From an uncultured Alphaproteobacteria bacterium (GTDB taxonomy: Bacteria; Pseudomonadota; Alphaproteobacteria; HIMB59; GCA-002718135), in NCBI GenBank assembly GCA_902615845.1, contig CACMQS010000002.1, positions 62,001 through 126,000 of the forward strand: 64,000 nucleotides of DNA, given 5' to 3'. Position numbers and translations under genes: made by a program. The notes under the pieces are model-generated. The model saw only the letters and a list, made by a program, of their open reading frames with translations, did no database searches and was not told the DNA's origin. The first letter of the stretch is position 1. The number at the start of each line of letters is the position of its first letter. Shown here piece after piece: positions 46,555 to 54,201 of this stretch.

Positions 46555-47522
46555 GCTGATTTACAATTATCAAAGCCTTCCTTAAGATTCATATTATCAA
46601 GATCACGACCAATAAATACTACTCGAGAACTTCTATCTTTTCCTTTAGGCCAAGGTCCCATTGGTGAAGCATCCATGAGCATGTGTACTCCTTGAAATAC
46701 ATATCGCTCTTCTTCACCTTTAAAGTTCAAAATTCCTTTTGATCGAAGTATGTCCTGACCCTTAGTCCTGAGTAAATTTCCAAACCAATCTTGGAACTTA
46801 TCCATATCTAATGGTGTATCAGATACAAAGGATAGACTAGTAACATCATCATCATGTTCATGATCATGATCTGATTCAAGAAAGTCAGGTTCAATATCTA
46901 ATACTCTATCTAGACTAAATGCATTTAAGCCTACGATTTCATCAAGAGGTGCATCACAACGTGTTGTTTTAATAATCTTAGCAAAAGGATTAATTTTTCT
47001 AATACGATCATTAACTTTTACAATGTCATTATCTCCAACAAGTTCAACTTTATTTAACAAAATTACATCAGCAAAAGCAATTTGTTCTTCTGCTTCATGA
47101 TGATCGACTAATTGAGAACTTAGATGAACAGCATCGGCAACTGTAACAATTGCATCTAATTTTGTACGATCAGCAACATCTTGATCAACAAAGAAGGTTT
47201 GTGCTACTGGTGCTGGATCTGCTAAACCAGTTGTCTCAACAATAATTGCATCAAGCTTATCAGCACGTTTCATTAAGCCACTTAGAATTCTAATTAAATC
47301 ACCTCTAACAGTGCAACAAATGCACCCGTTGTTCATTTCAAATACTTCTTCATCAGCATCAACAACAAGATCATTGTCGATACCTTGTTCACCAAATTCA
47401 TTAACTATGACAGCATATTTCCTTCCATGCTGTTCAGTTAATATTCGATTTAAAAGAGTTGTTTTTCCAGCTCCAAGAAACCCTGTTAAAACAGTAACTG
47501 GAACCTGAGAAGTATTTTCCAT
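46551..47522 (-). CDS. COG0523/CobW-family GTPase, probable zinc metallochaperone
   Basis: A 323-residue G3E GTPase. Walker A is GFLGAGKTTLLN, the metal motif is GCICCTVRGDL (CxCC), Walker B-like ETTGLADPAP and the guanine motif LNKVEL. A histidine/acidic stretch DHDHEHDDD (about 218-226) and the CobW C-terminal domain follow. Such proteins (ZigA, ZNG1-like, YeiR) deliver zinc to client proteins when zinc is scarce. The znuA neighbour supports zinc rather than cobalt. It heads the four-gene operon. Confidence 0.88.
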   Translation of the reverse strand: MENTSQVPVTVLTGFLGAGKTTLLNRILTEQHGRKYAVIVNEFGEQGIDNDLVVDADEEVFEMNNGCICCTVRGDLIRILSGLMKRADKLDAIIVETTGLADPAPVAQTFFVDQDVADRTKLDAIVTVADAVHLSSQLVDHHEAEEQIAFADVILLNKVELVGDNDIVKVNDRIRKINPFAKIIKTTRCDAPLDEIVGLNAFSLDRVLDIEPDFLESDHDHEHDDDVTSLSFVSDTPLDMDKFQDWFGNLLRTKGQDILRSKGILNFKGEEERYVFQGVHMLMDASPMGPWPKGKDRSSRVVFIGRDLDNMNLKEGFDNCKSA

Positions 47523-47546
47523 ATCAATTTCCTTATAATTAGTTTT

Positions 47547-47579
47547 ATAAATTCCACCTTAATACAAGGTGGAATTTAT
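47547..47579. terminator. Strong hairpin between znuA and cobW
   Basis: ATAAATTCCACCTT-AATAC-AAGGTGGAATTTAT forms a perfect 14-base stem with a 5-base loop. It lies after the znuA stop and before the cobW start on the minus strand. It probably terminates or attenuates znuA transcription; partial readthrough would place the cobW operon under the znuA promoter. Confidence 0.75.
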
Positions 47580-47593
47580 TTAAATATTAAAAT

Positions 47594-49111
47594 TTAACAG
47601 CCTTTAAGCTCGTCCCCGAGATTACTTATCAACGTAAAGTAAAGTGACTTACTAGCATCAATGTTAGCACCTAAAGGATCAAAAACTCCTGTTTTGATAT
47701 TCATGTCCTCAGCTATTGTTGTAATAATCTTTGGATTAAATTGAGGTTCAGAGAAAATACATTTTATTCCCTTATCCTTAATAACATCCTGAATATCAGC
47801 TATTTGCTTTGCACCAGGTAAAACATCAGTATTCAATGTTAAAGCTCCTGCAGCTCTTACACCAAATCTTTCTTCAAAGTATTGGTAGGCGTCATGGAAG
47901 ACAACAAATTTTGCATCAGAATTAATATCTGTACCAACATCGCTAATAAGCTGATCTAAAGCTTTAATTGTTGCTTCAGCATTTGCTTCATATTTCTCTT
48001 TATTGGCAGGATCTAAATCACCTAACTCATGAGCTATTTCATGAACCATTTCTTTGGCATTCATTGGATCTAACCAAATGTGAGCATCAAATTCACCGTG
48101 TGCATGGCCGTGATGATCATGATGATCGTGACCATCCATTTCTGGTTCTTGAGCAATTGGTTCTATATCTGCACCAGAGGTATCTTTGAAGAAATGTTCA
48201 TTTGCTTCAAACTCAAAAGGCATATGCTCTGTGAAGAAAGCATATTTTCCATTCTCAGCTATTTCAACTGTAAACACGGTCATATTTTGAGAATCATCAA
48301 AATTTAAAGAGTATGCAATCTCCTTAGCAACAAGAGTTCCACCATTTGTTTTTTTTGCGGAAGTTTTACTTTCTAAAAGTTCTTCAGCCGTTTCCTCAAC
48401 TGCTTCAATATCATCAGCCGCTAGTAATACTAACTTCATAGCAGGGTCAGCATAATCGCCATCAACTTTAGCAGCAGACCACTTATATGTTCCCGCTTTT
48501 AGATCAAATAATCCTGCCCATTCAAAAGCATGTGCACCGTGTGCGTGATCGTCATGGTCATCATGATCATCGTGGTCATCGTGATCATCGTGGTCATCAT
48601 GATCGTCATGATCATCGTGGTCATCATGATCGTCATGATCATCGTGGTCATCGTGGTCGTCGTGATCATCATGGTCATCGTGATCGTCGTGGTCGTCATG
48701 GTCATCGTGATCGTCGTGGTCGTCATGGTCACCAAAAATTGATTCTTCTCTAAATTTTAATTTAGCAATTGAATCAAGTTCCATAAATTCAATTACTTCT
48801 GCATCCTTTGCAATTGAGTCTAGGGGTTCTTCCATTGATGTTTCAATACCCTCTCCAATCCAAAAAATGACATCTGCTTCCTCAAGCATTTTCGCATGAG
48901 AAGGTTTCATTGTAAAACTATGTGGTGATATACTTCCATCAATTATAAGTCCAGGTTCTCCTACTCCCTCCATAACATTTGAAATCAATGAATGTAGTGG
49001 TTTAATTGTGGTAACAACTTTTAGCTCTGCTCTAGCAGATGCAGTTGCAACAAGAATTCCTGAAAACAAAATAATCTTAGAAATATGTAGAAAAAAGTTC
49101 GTTTGTTTCAT
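47594..49111 (-). CDS. znuA: Zinc ABC transporter substrate-binding protein with giant Asp/His repeat and inserted domain
   Basis: A 505-residue ZnuA; typical members have about 300. It has a signal peptide (1-28), an N-lobe with zinc ligand H64 in SPHSFTMKPSH, then DH(DDH)x20 at residues 128-189 and an extra domain of about 130 residues (AFEWAGLFDLKAGTYKW...EHFF). A second His cluster (DGHDHHDHHGHAHG) follows, and the C-lobe has DAHIWLDP, FVVFHDAY and FDPLGA. The repeat and the domain fill the flexible His-rich loop position of ordinary ZnuA. It captures zinc in the periplasm for ZnuBC. It is divergent from znuC across a Zur-type palindrome. Confidence 0.95.
   Translation of the reverse strand: MKQTNFFLHISKIILFSGILVATASARAELKVVTTIKPLHSLISNVMEGVGEPGLIIDGSISPHSFTMKPSHAKMLEEADVIFWIGEGIETSMEEPLDSIAKDAEVIEFMELDSIAKLKFREESIFGDHDDHDDHDDHDDHDDHDDHDDHDDHDDHDDHDDHDDHDDHDDHDDHDDHDDHDDHDDHDDHAHGAHAFEWAGLFDLKAGTYKWSAAKVDGDYADPAMKLVLLAADDIEAVEETAEELLESKTSAKKTNGGTLVAKEIAYSLNFDDSQNMTVFTVEIAENGKYAFFTEHMPFEFEANEHFFKDTSGADIEPIAQEPEMDGHDHHDHHGHAHGEFDAHIWLDPMNAKEMVHEIAHELGDLDPANKEKYEANAEATIKALDQLISDVGTDINSDAKFVVFHDAYQYFEERFGVRAAGALTLNTDVLPGAKQIADIQDVIKDKGIKCIFSEPQFNPKIITTIAEDMNIKTGVFDPLGANIDASKSLYFTLISNLGDELKGC
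48545..48730. repeat. 9-base tandem repeat, 20 units, encoding (DDH)n
   Basis: Twenty consecutive 9-base units plus 6 bases, varying only between gtg/atg, atc/gtc and gatc/ggtc forms, all encoding Asp-Asp-His in znuA. Units 7-9 and 10-12 are identical 27-base blocks (48599-48625 and 48626-48652), a sign of recent duplication. The overlapping ORFs on both strands here are repeat shadows. Confidence 0.97.
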
Positions 49112-49145
49112 AAAAGTATTCCTATTTGAATTAAGTCTGTTAAAT

Positions 49146-49169
49146 AATGTAATGTTATAATATTACATT
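49146..49169. promoter_or_regulatory. Zur operator between znuA and znuC
   Basis: AATGTAATGTTATAATATTACATT is a 24-base palindrome with one mismatched pair. The core GTTATAATAT closely resembles the known Zur boxes of proteobacterial znu promoters. It contains TATAAT on the plus strand, so a bound repressor would cover a -10 element of znuC, 20 bases upstream of the ATG; it lies 35 bases from the znuA start. A Zur-like gene is two genes downstream. Confidence 0.85.
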
Positions 49170-49188
49170 TTGGATTGTAAATAGAAAA

Positions 49189-49929
49189 ATGAGTAAAGAT
49201 AATTTATTGGTAAGTCTAGAGAACGCAGGTATTTATAAGTCACCAAAATGGTTGATAAGAGGTGTATCTCTTGAGGTAAAAAATGGTCAAATAGTTACAC
49301 TAATTGGACCCAATGGTTCTGGAAAAACTACAACAGCTAAAATGGTCCTTAATATTCTTGAACCTGATGAAGGTTCATTGAAACGGTATACAAATAAAAT
49401 AGCATATGTTCCTCAGAAAATTAATATTGATTGGACTATGCCATTACGTGTTTTAGATTTTATGCGATTAACCAATAATCTCAGTAATAATGAAATTATT
49501 GAATCCTTAAATCAAACTGGTGTAGAAAAACTTTTCAAGGAACAAATACATGGTCTATCTGGTGGCGAATTTCAACGTGTCCTTCTAGCGAGAGCAATTG
49601 CAAAAAAACCAGAATTACTAGTTTTAGATGAACCTGTGCAGGGAGTTGATTTTAATGGAGAAATTGACCTTTATAATATTATAAAAAATATTTCAGCAAA
49701 CCTAAATTGTGGAATTTTATTAGTCTCCCATGACTTGCATTTTGTAATGTCTGCAACAGATCATGTAGTTTGTTTAAATGGACATATATGTTGTTCAGGA
49801 AAACCAAGTTCGGTTATAAAAGATAAAGCTTATATAGAATTATTTGGTGAGCATAGATCAAAAACTTTAACATATTATCAGCACGATCATGATCACACAC
49901 ATGCTTCTGACGGAAGTGTATCAAGTTAA
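49189..49929 (+). CDS. znuC: Zinc ABC transporter ATP-binding protein
   Basis: A 246-residue ABC ATPase: Walker A GPNGSGKTTTAK, signature LSGGEFQRVLLARA, Walker B ELLVLDEPVQG and the H-loop VSHDLH. The C-terminal tail YYQHDHDHTHASDG is His-rich and may bind zinc. It energises ZnuB. It starts 20 bases after the Zur palindrome and overlaps znuB by one base. Confidence 0.95.
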   Translation: MSKDNLLVSLENAGIYKSPKWLIRGVSLEVKNGQIVTLIGPNGSGKTTTAKMVLNILEPDEGSLKRYTNKIAYVPQKINIDWTMPLRVLDFMRLTNNLSNNEIIESLNQTGVEKLFKEQIHGLSGGEFQRVLLARAIAKKPELLVLDEPVQGVDFNGEIDLYNIIKNISANLNCGILLVSHDLHFVMSATDHVVCLNGHICCSGKPSSVIKDKAYIELFGEHRSKTLTYYQHDHDHTHASDGSVSS

Positions 49930-50732
49930 TGTTAGATGATTTTTTTACTAGAGCATTAGTTGCTGGTATCGGTATTGCAATAATTACAGGACCACTAGGT
50001 TGCTTAGTAATTTGGAGAAGGCTGTCTTATTTTGGTGATACTTTAGCTCACTCTGCCTTGTTAGGAGTAACTTTAGCTTATGCCTTTAGTTTAAATATTG
50101 CCTTTTCCGTATTTGTAATATCTGCAGTTATTGCTCTACTTCTTCTCAACTTACAAAAGAGGACTAGATTAGCTGGTGATTCATTACTTGGATTATTAGC
50201 TCACTCTACTCTTGCAATTGGTTTGGTGTTAATGGGTTTTTTATCAAGTATTCGTTTTGATATTATGGGATTACTTTTTGGCGATATCTTAGCAGTAACT
50301 CTTCAAGATATTGCCTTAGTTTGGATTGGTGGTTTTATAATTTTAGGAATTTTGTATTTTATTTGGAAATCGTTATTTTCTGCTACAGTTAATTATGATC
50401 TAGCTTCAGCAGAAGGAATGAAACCGAACATATATAATATGATCTTTACCCTTCTTCTTGCTGGAGTTATCGCATTGTCTATAAAAATGATTGGAACTCT
50501 TTTAATAACTGGTCTACTTATAATACCGGCTGCCGCATCAAGAAATATAACTAACAATCCAACACAAATGGTATTTGTAGCTATATTAATTGGTATTTTA
50601 TCAGTCACAATTGGCTTATTTACCTCTTTGGAATTGAATACCTCTTCGGGACCATCAATTATTGTTATAGCAATAATATTATTTATTATTTCTCTTATTC
50701 CACTAGAGTTGAGAGGTAAGTTGCAAAAATGA
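49929..50732 (+). CDS. znuB: Zinc ABC transporter permease
   Basis: A 267-residue ABC-3 family permease with about eight helices. Family phrases are GPLGCLVIWRRLSYFGDTLAHSALLGV near the N-terminus, ASAEGMKPNIYNM and KMIGTLLITGLLIIPAAASRN. It moves zinc delivered by ZnuA across the inner membrane. It overlaps znuC by one base and precedes the Fur-family gene by 23 bases. Confidence 0.95.
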   Translation: MLDDFFTRALVAGIGIAIITGPLGCLVIWRRLSYFGDTLAHSALLGVTLAYAFSLNIAFSVFVISAVIALLLLNLQKRTRLAGDSLLGLLAHSTLAIGLVLMGFLSSIRFDIMGLLFGDILAVTLQDIALVWIGGFIILGILYFIWKSLFSATVNYDLASAEGMKPNIYNMIFTLLLAGVIALSIKMIGTLLITGLLIIPAAASRNITNNPTQMVFVAILIGILSVTIGLFTSLELNTSSGPSIIVIAIILFIISLIPLELRGKLQK

Positions 50733-50755
50733 AAACAATTTGGTAATTGAGATTT

Positions 50756-51160
50756 ATGGGATTGGCATCGGATAATTTAACTAAGAATCAAAAAACAGTT
50801 CTTGGAGTTTTAGAAAACTCTTCTGAACCGATGAAGGCGTACACAATTCTTTATGATATACAAAAAATGGGAATAAAATCTCCTCTGCAAGTTTACAGGG
50901 CACTCGATAAATTGATTGAAATTGGAAAAGTTCACAAAATAGAAAGTAGAAATTCTTACGTTGCTTGTAAACATGAAGGATGTAATGCAAAAACTTCTAC
51001 ATCTTTTTTGATATGTGAAAACTGTGATAGTGTAACTGAGCTAACTGGAAATAATTTATTTTCTTATTTTTCAAAACAAGCAGAAAAAAATAACTTCAAT
51101 TATAAAAAACATAATTTAGAAATATTTGGTTTGTGCGAAAATTGTAAACTAAAAAACTAA
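50756..51160 (+). CDS. zur: Fur-family regulator, probable zinc uptake regulator
   Basis: The track starts at TTG 50747; ATG at 50756 gives MGLASDNLTKNQKTVLG, the normal Zur length of about 134. A winged helix with SPLQVYRALDKLIEIGKVHKI is followed by the zinc sites: C-terminal CENC pairs (LICENCDSV, LCENCKLKN) and the KHEGC segment. With zinc bound it should repress znuABC through the palindrome at 49146. It is in the znuCB operon. Zur rather than Fur is supported by context. Confidence 0.9.
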   Translation: MGLASDNLTKNQKTVLGVLENSSEPMKAYTILYDIQKMGIKSPLQVYRALDKLIEIGKVHKIESRNSYVACKHEGCNAKTSTSFLICENCDSVTELTGNNLFSYFSKQAEKNNFNYKKHNLEIFGLCENCKLKN

Positions 51161-51951
51161 TTTATTAAATTATCAATCTTATTCAGACATTTATTTAATC
51201 CAAGGTCGTATTTTGTTCGTATAAAATGCTCTTGCACTATTTCAACCCATTTGAATTTTTGTAACGTTTGATGAGATATGTAAAAACAATTTAATGGAAA
51301 AGACATATTAAACATTTTTAATATTTCTTGTCTTATTACATCGTTGGTCAACACTGCCAAAGATTCGTGAATATATTTTTCTACAATCTTTTGATCACTT
51401 AAAGATGTTTTAGGTAAATTAAATAAACCTCTAAACCTAAAGTATCGATAGATTCTTAAGTAATCTTCTTTTATTCTATCCTCTATTTCACCAATAAAAC
51501 AAATTTTACTTTCATTTAAATCTGATTGACCATTGTAATAATCATGGAGTTTATTATTGTTTCCAACATATAAAGCATTGAAAGTAAAATCTCTTCTGGC
51601 TGAATCTTTTTTCCAGCTGTTGGTGTAAATTACATTTGTATGTCTTCCCATTTGATTAATATCTTCACGTAAAGTTGTAATTTGTATTTTTCGATTATGA
51701 GGATAAGCAATTATAGATCCATATTGAATAGCAAAATCATCATACTCAATATTGTTATCTTTTAGTAATGACAAAACATCTTCAGGCTCCAAAGTTGTCG
51801 CTGTATCAATATCTTTGATCTCTCTTTCAAGAAGAGCATCTCGTATACACCCTCCTACTAATCGAATTTCAATATTATTTTCTTTAAAGATAGATATTAA
51901 AAACTTAACATGCTCCAGATTCAATAAATTCGTAATTTTATTTATTTCCAT
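51157..51951 (-). CDS. cca: CCA tRNA nucleotidyltransferase, short form
   Basis: A 264-residue class II nucleotidyltransferase. The head has VGGCIRDALLEREIKDIDTATT with the catalytic Asp pair, the neck has RRDFTFNALYVG and DYLRIYRYFRFRGLF. Typical bacterial enzymes are near 400 residues; here only about 80 residues follow the neck motif, so the body and tail domains are much reduced. It adds or repairs the 3' CCA of tRNA. It overlaps zur at its stop. Confidence 0.87.
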   Translation of the reverse strand: MEINKITNLLNLEHVKFLISIFKENNIEIRLVGGCIRDALLEREIKDIDTATTLEPEDVLSLLKDNNIEYDDFAIQYGSIIAYPHNRKIQITTLREDINQMGRHTNVIYTNSWKKDSARRDFTFNALYVGNNNKLHDYYNGQSDLNESKICFIGEIEDRIKEDYLRIYRYFRFRGLFNLPKTSLSDQKIVEKYIHESLAVLTNDVIRQEILKMFNMSFPLNCFYISHQTLQKFKWVEIVQEHFIRTKYDLGLNKCLNKIDNLIN

Positions 51952-51992
51952 TATCTAGCTATTTCTTCAAAACAATTTATATTACAATAACA

Positions 51993-52601
51993 ATGTCGAC
52001 TTCTTCAAAAGAAAATGCTACAGAAATATTTGAGGGTATAAAGAAAAATTTAACAAGAGGAGTTAAAGATAGAAAACACACCTTTCACACGCCAGTCTTT
52101 AGTAATATTGATAGTGAAGGTGGAATTGATTCTAGAGTTGTAGTCTTAAGAAAGTTTGATCCCAATAGCATGACACTAAATTTTCACACAGACTTTAGAT
52201 CTCCGAAGGTTCCTAATTTAAAAAAAAATAGTAGTTCTCAATTTGTTTTTTATGATCATAAATTAAAAATTCAAATGCGAATCAAAACAACGTCTTTGGT
52301 TAATAATCAAAATGATAAAGCTAAAGAAATGTGGGATAAAACAAGATTGTTTAGTAGAAAATGTTACTTAACATTGAAAGATCCAAGCTCAATCACTGAA
52401 TTTCCAGAAGATGGTATCCCTGAACACTTAACCGGAAAGGAACCAAGTCATGAAGAAAGTGAAAAAGGATATAAAAATTTTACAGTAGTTGAAAATAAAA
52501 TTAATGAAATTGATTGGCTTTATTTAGAAATTTCAGGTCATCGTAGATTAAAATTAACATTTAAAAATAATGAACCAGAATATAATTGGTTAATACCTTA
52601 A
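51993..52601 (+). CDS. Pyridoxamine 5'-phosphate oxidase-family flavoprotein
   Basis: A 202-residue FMN-binding split-barrel protein. GGIDSRVVVLRKFDPNSMTLNFHTDFRSPKV matches the first FMN-binding segment of PdxH relatives, and it ends in ISGHRRLKLTFKNN. It lacks the full C-terminal RxxxF/Y signature of true PNP oxidases and better fits the Alr4036-like subgroup, so a B6 role is uncertain. It is convergent with panC, overlapping by 4 bases. Confidence 0.78.
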   Translation: MSTSSKENATEIFEGIKKNLTRGVKDRKHTFHTPVFSNIDSEGGIDSRVVVLRKFDPNSMTLNFHTDFRSPKVPNLKKNSSSQFVFYDHKLKIQMRIKTTSLVNNQNDKAKEMWDKTRLFSRKCYLTLKDPSSITEFPEDGIPEHLTGKEPSHEESEKGYKNFTVVENKINEIDWLYLEISGHRRLKLTFKNNEPEYNWLIP

Positions 52602-53428
52602 TATAATTTAAAATTATCAATAATTCTAATCTCACCAATATATAAAGCAATAAATAATCTAGCTTCAAAATAATTTTTTGTTATTTCTAAATTATTTTCA
52701 TTTCTTATCTCTAAATAGTCAATTTTATTTATATTATTTTGAAGAAACTCTATTTTTAATTGATCTAAATTATTAATTTCATTTTGTTTTAACAGATTAA
52801 TATGTTCTTTAATTTTATTTCCTAATACATCAAAAATTTTTAATTGATCATTAGAAAATTTAGAGTTCCTTGAAGATAAACTCATACCTGTTTTATCTCG
52901 TACAGATGGGCATTGAATTATTTTAATATTGTGATGATTAATTTTTACTAAATCTTGTATTATTTTTACTTGCTGAAAATCCTTCTCACCAAAATAACTA
53001 TTCGTTGGTTTAATCAAATTAAAAAAAAGATCCACAACAGTAGTAACTCCATCAAAATGGCCAGGTCGAAATTTATCACATAAAATATTTCTAAAATTGT
53101 TTACAATTTTTTTCTTTGCCAATCCTTTAGGGTATATCTCTTGAATGTCAGGTAAGAAGAGTGCATTACAACCAATATTTTCTAATTTAGAAATATCTTC
53201 ATCAATTGTCTTTGGATAAGAATTGAAATCATTTTCATTGTTAAATTGAGTAGGATTAATAAATATTGAACAGATTACAAATTCGTTATGTAATTGTGCT
53301 TCTCTAATGAGAGATAAATGTCCATCGTGTAAGTTTCCCATTGTTAAAACTAAACCAATAGACTGACCCTTGTCTTTGATTGAAACTAAATTTGGCTCTA
53401 ATTCACTAGCTTTTTTGAAAATTTTCAT
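52598..53428 (-). CDS. panC: Pantothenate synthetase
   Basis: A 276-residue class I synthetase-like enzyme. TMGNLHDGHLSLI is the ATP motif, SIFINPTQFNNENDF follows, then FGEKDFQQ and the KMSKS-like DKTGMSLSSRN loop. It joins pantoate and beta-alanine. It is divergent from rpmH. Length is normal. Confidence 0.95.
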   Translation of the reverse strand: MKIFKKASELEPNLVSIKDKGQSIGLVLTMGNLHDGHLSLIREAQLHNEFVICSIFINPTQFNNENDFNSYPKTIDEDISKLENIGCNALFLPDIQEIYPKGLAKKKIVNNFRNILCDKFRPGHFDGVTTVVDLFFNLIKPTNSYFGEKDFQQVKIIQDLVKINHHNIKIIQCPSVRDKTGMSLSSRNSKFSNDQLKIFDVLGNKIKEHINLLKQNEINNLDQLKIEFLQNNINKIDYLEIRNENNLEITKNYFEARLFIALYIGEIRIIDNFKLY

Positions 53429-53455
53429 CGATTACATAAGTAAATATTTGACTTA

Positions 53456-53461
53456 TATAAT
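53456..53461 (+). promoter_or_regulatory. Candidate -10 element for rpmH
   Basis: A perfect TATAAT lies 28 bases upstream of the rpmH start in the short panC-rpmH gap. The -35 region is weak (TTACAT-like). It is a plausible promoter for the rpmH-rnpA-yidD-yidC block, but AT richness makes chance matches common. Confidence 0.4.
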
Positions 53462-53489
53462 GAATTCGTATTAGGCCCAGAGATTTATT

Positions 53490-53624
53490 ATGAAACGCAC
53501 TTACCAACCTAGTAGAGTAATTAGAAAAAGAAGACACGGTTTTAGAGCTAGAATGGCAACTAAAGCAGGTCGTCAAATCATTAATAGAAGACGTGCAAAA
53601 GGAAGAGCTCAATTAAGCGCTTAA
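53490..53624 (+). CDS. rpmH: 50S ribosomal protein L34
   Basis: A 44-residue protein, too short for the track: [20 protein letters not shown] then [18 protein letters not shown]. This is the standard L34 sequence. It lies 9 bases before rnpA, as in nearly all bacteria, and starts the ribosome/membrane-insertion cluster. Confidence 0.98.
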   Translation: MKRTYQPSRVIRKRRHGFRARMATKAGRQIINRRRAKGRAQLSA

Positions 53625-53633
53625 AAAGGCCAA

Positions 53634-53963
53634 ATGGCCCAAAAATTATTTACAATTAAGAAAAGATCGACTTTCGTTATGATACGAAACCAGGGAGAAT
53701 TTATAAAAGGTAAAAATATGAATATCCAAATTTTACACAATCAAGATCTAGAAAATTCTATAGGTGTAGGATACACAGCTTCCAAAAAAATTGGCAACGC
53801 AGTAAAAAGAAATAGAGCAAAGAGAATAATGAGAGAATTAGCTAGAAAAATTATTATTAATGGTAAAATTAATTCATATTATGTGTTAATAGCTAAAACG
53901 TCATTGCTCGAAGAGAAATTTGATAAACTTTTATTAGAACTTAAGGGAAAGATAAATGGTTAG
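53634..53963 (+). CDS. rnpA: Ribonuclease P protein component
   Basis: A 109-residue basic protein with the RNR motif region [19 protein letters not shown], which binds the RNase P RNA, and GVGYTASKK before it. It supports tRNA 5' maturation. It overlaps yidD by 8 bases. The RNase P RNA gene is not in the window. Confidence 0.95.
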   Translation: MAQKLFTIKKRSTFVMIRNQGEFIKGKNMNIQILHNQDLENSIGVGYTASKKIGNAVKRNRAKRIMRELARKIIINGKINSYYVLIAKTSLLEEKFDKLLLELKGKING

Positions 53964-54201
53964 TAAATATATTTCATTACCTTTAATCATAATAATTAGA
54001 TTATACCAGTTATTGATTTCCCCAATACTTGGGCAGAATTGTCGGTATTTACCAACCTGCTCTGAGTATTCTATTAAAGCATTAAAGGAACATGGGTTAT
54101 TTAAAGGATCAATTTTATCGGTGAAAAGAGTTTCAAAATGTCATCCCTGGGGTTCCCACGGATTTGATCCAGTACCAAAAAAATCTGAGTTAAATAAATG
54201 A
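53956..54201 (+). CDS. yidD: Membrane protein insertion efficiency factor YidD
   Basis: An 81-residue protein with [23 protein letters not shown] and [18 protein letters not shown], the full YidD signature with three conserved cysteines. It aids YidC-dependent membrane insertion. It overlaps rnpA by 8 bases and yidC by 4. Confidence 0.96.
   Translation: MVSKYISLPLIIIIRLYQLLISPILGQNCRYLPTCSEYSIKALKEHGLFKGSILSVKRVSKCHPWGSHGFDPVPKKSELNK

Noticed and set aside
48545-48730. CRISPR-like array
   Set aside because: The units are contiguous 9-mers with no spacers and encode an uninterrupted protein repeat.
48487-48753. Several ORFs on both strands across the ZnuA repeat
   Set aside because: They are alternative-frame readings of the 9-base repeat with monotone Met/Thr, Val/Ile or His/Arg/Gly composition; znuA is the only frame with homology on both sides.
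53625-53640. GGCC-AAAT-GGCC hairpin between rpmH and rnpA as terminator
   Set aside because: Only four stem pairs, overlapping the rnpA start, and the two genes are normally cotranscribed.
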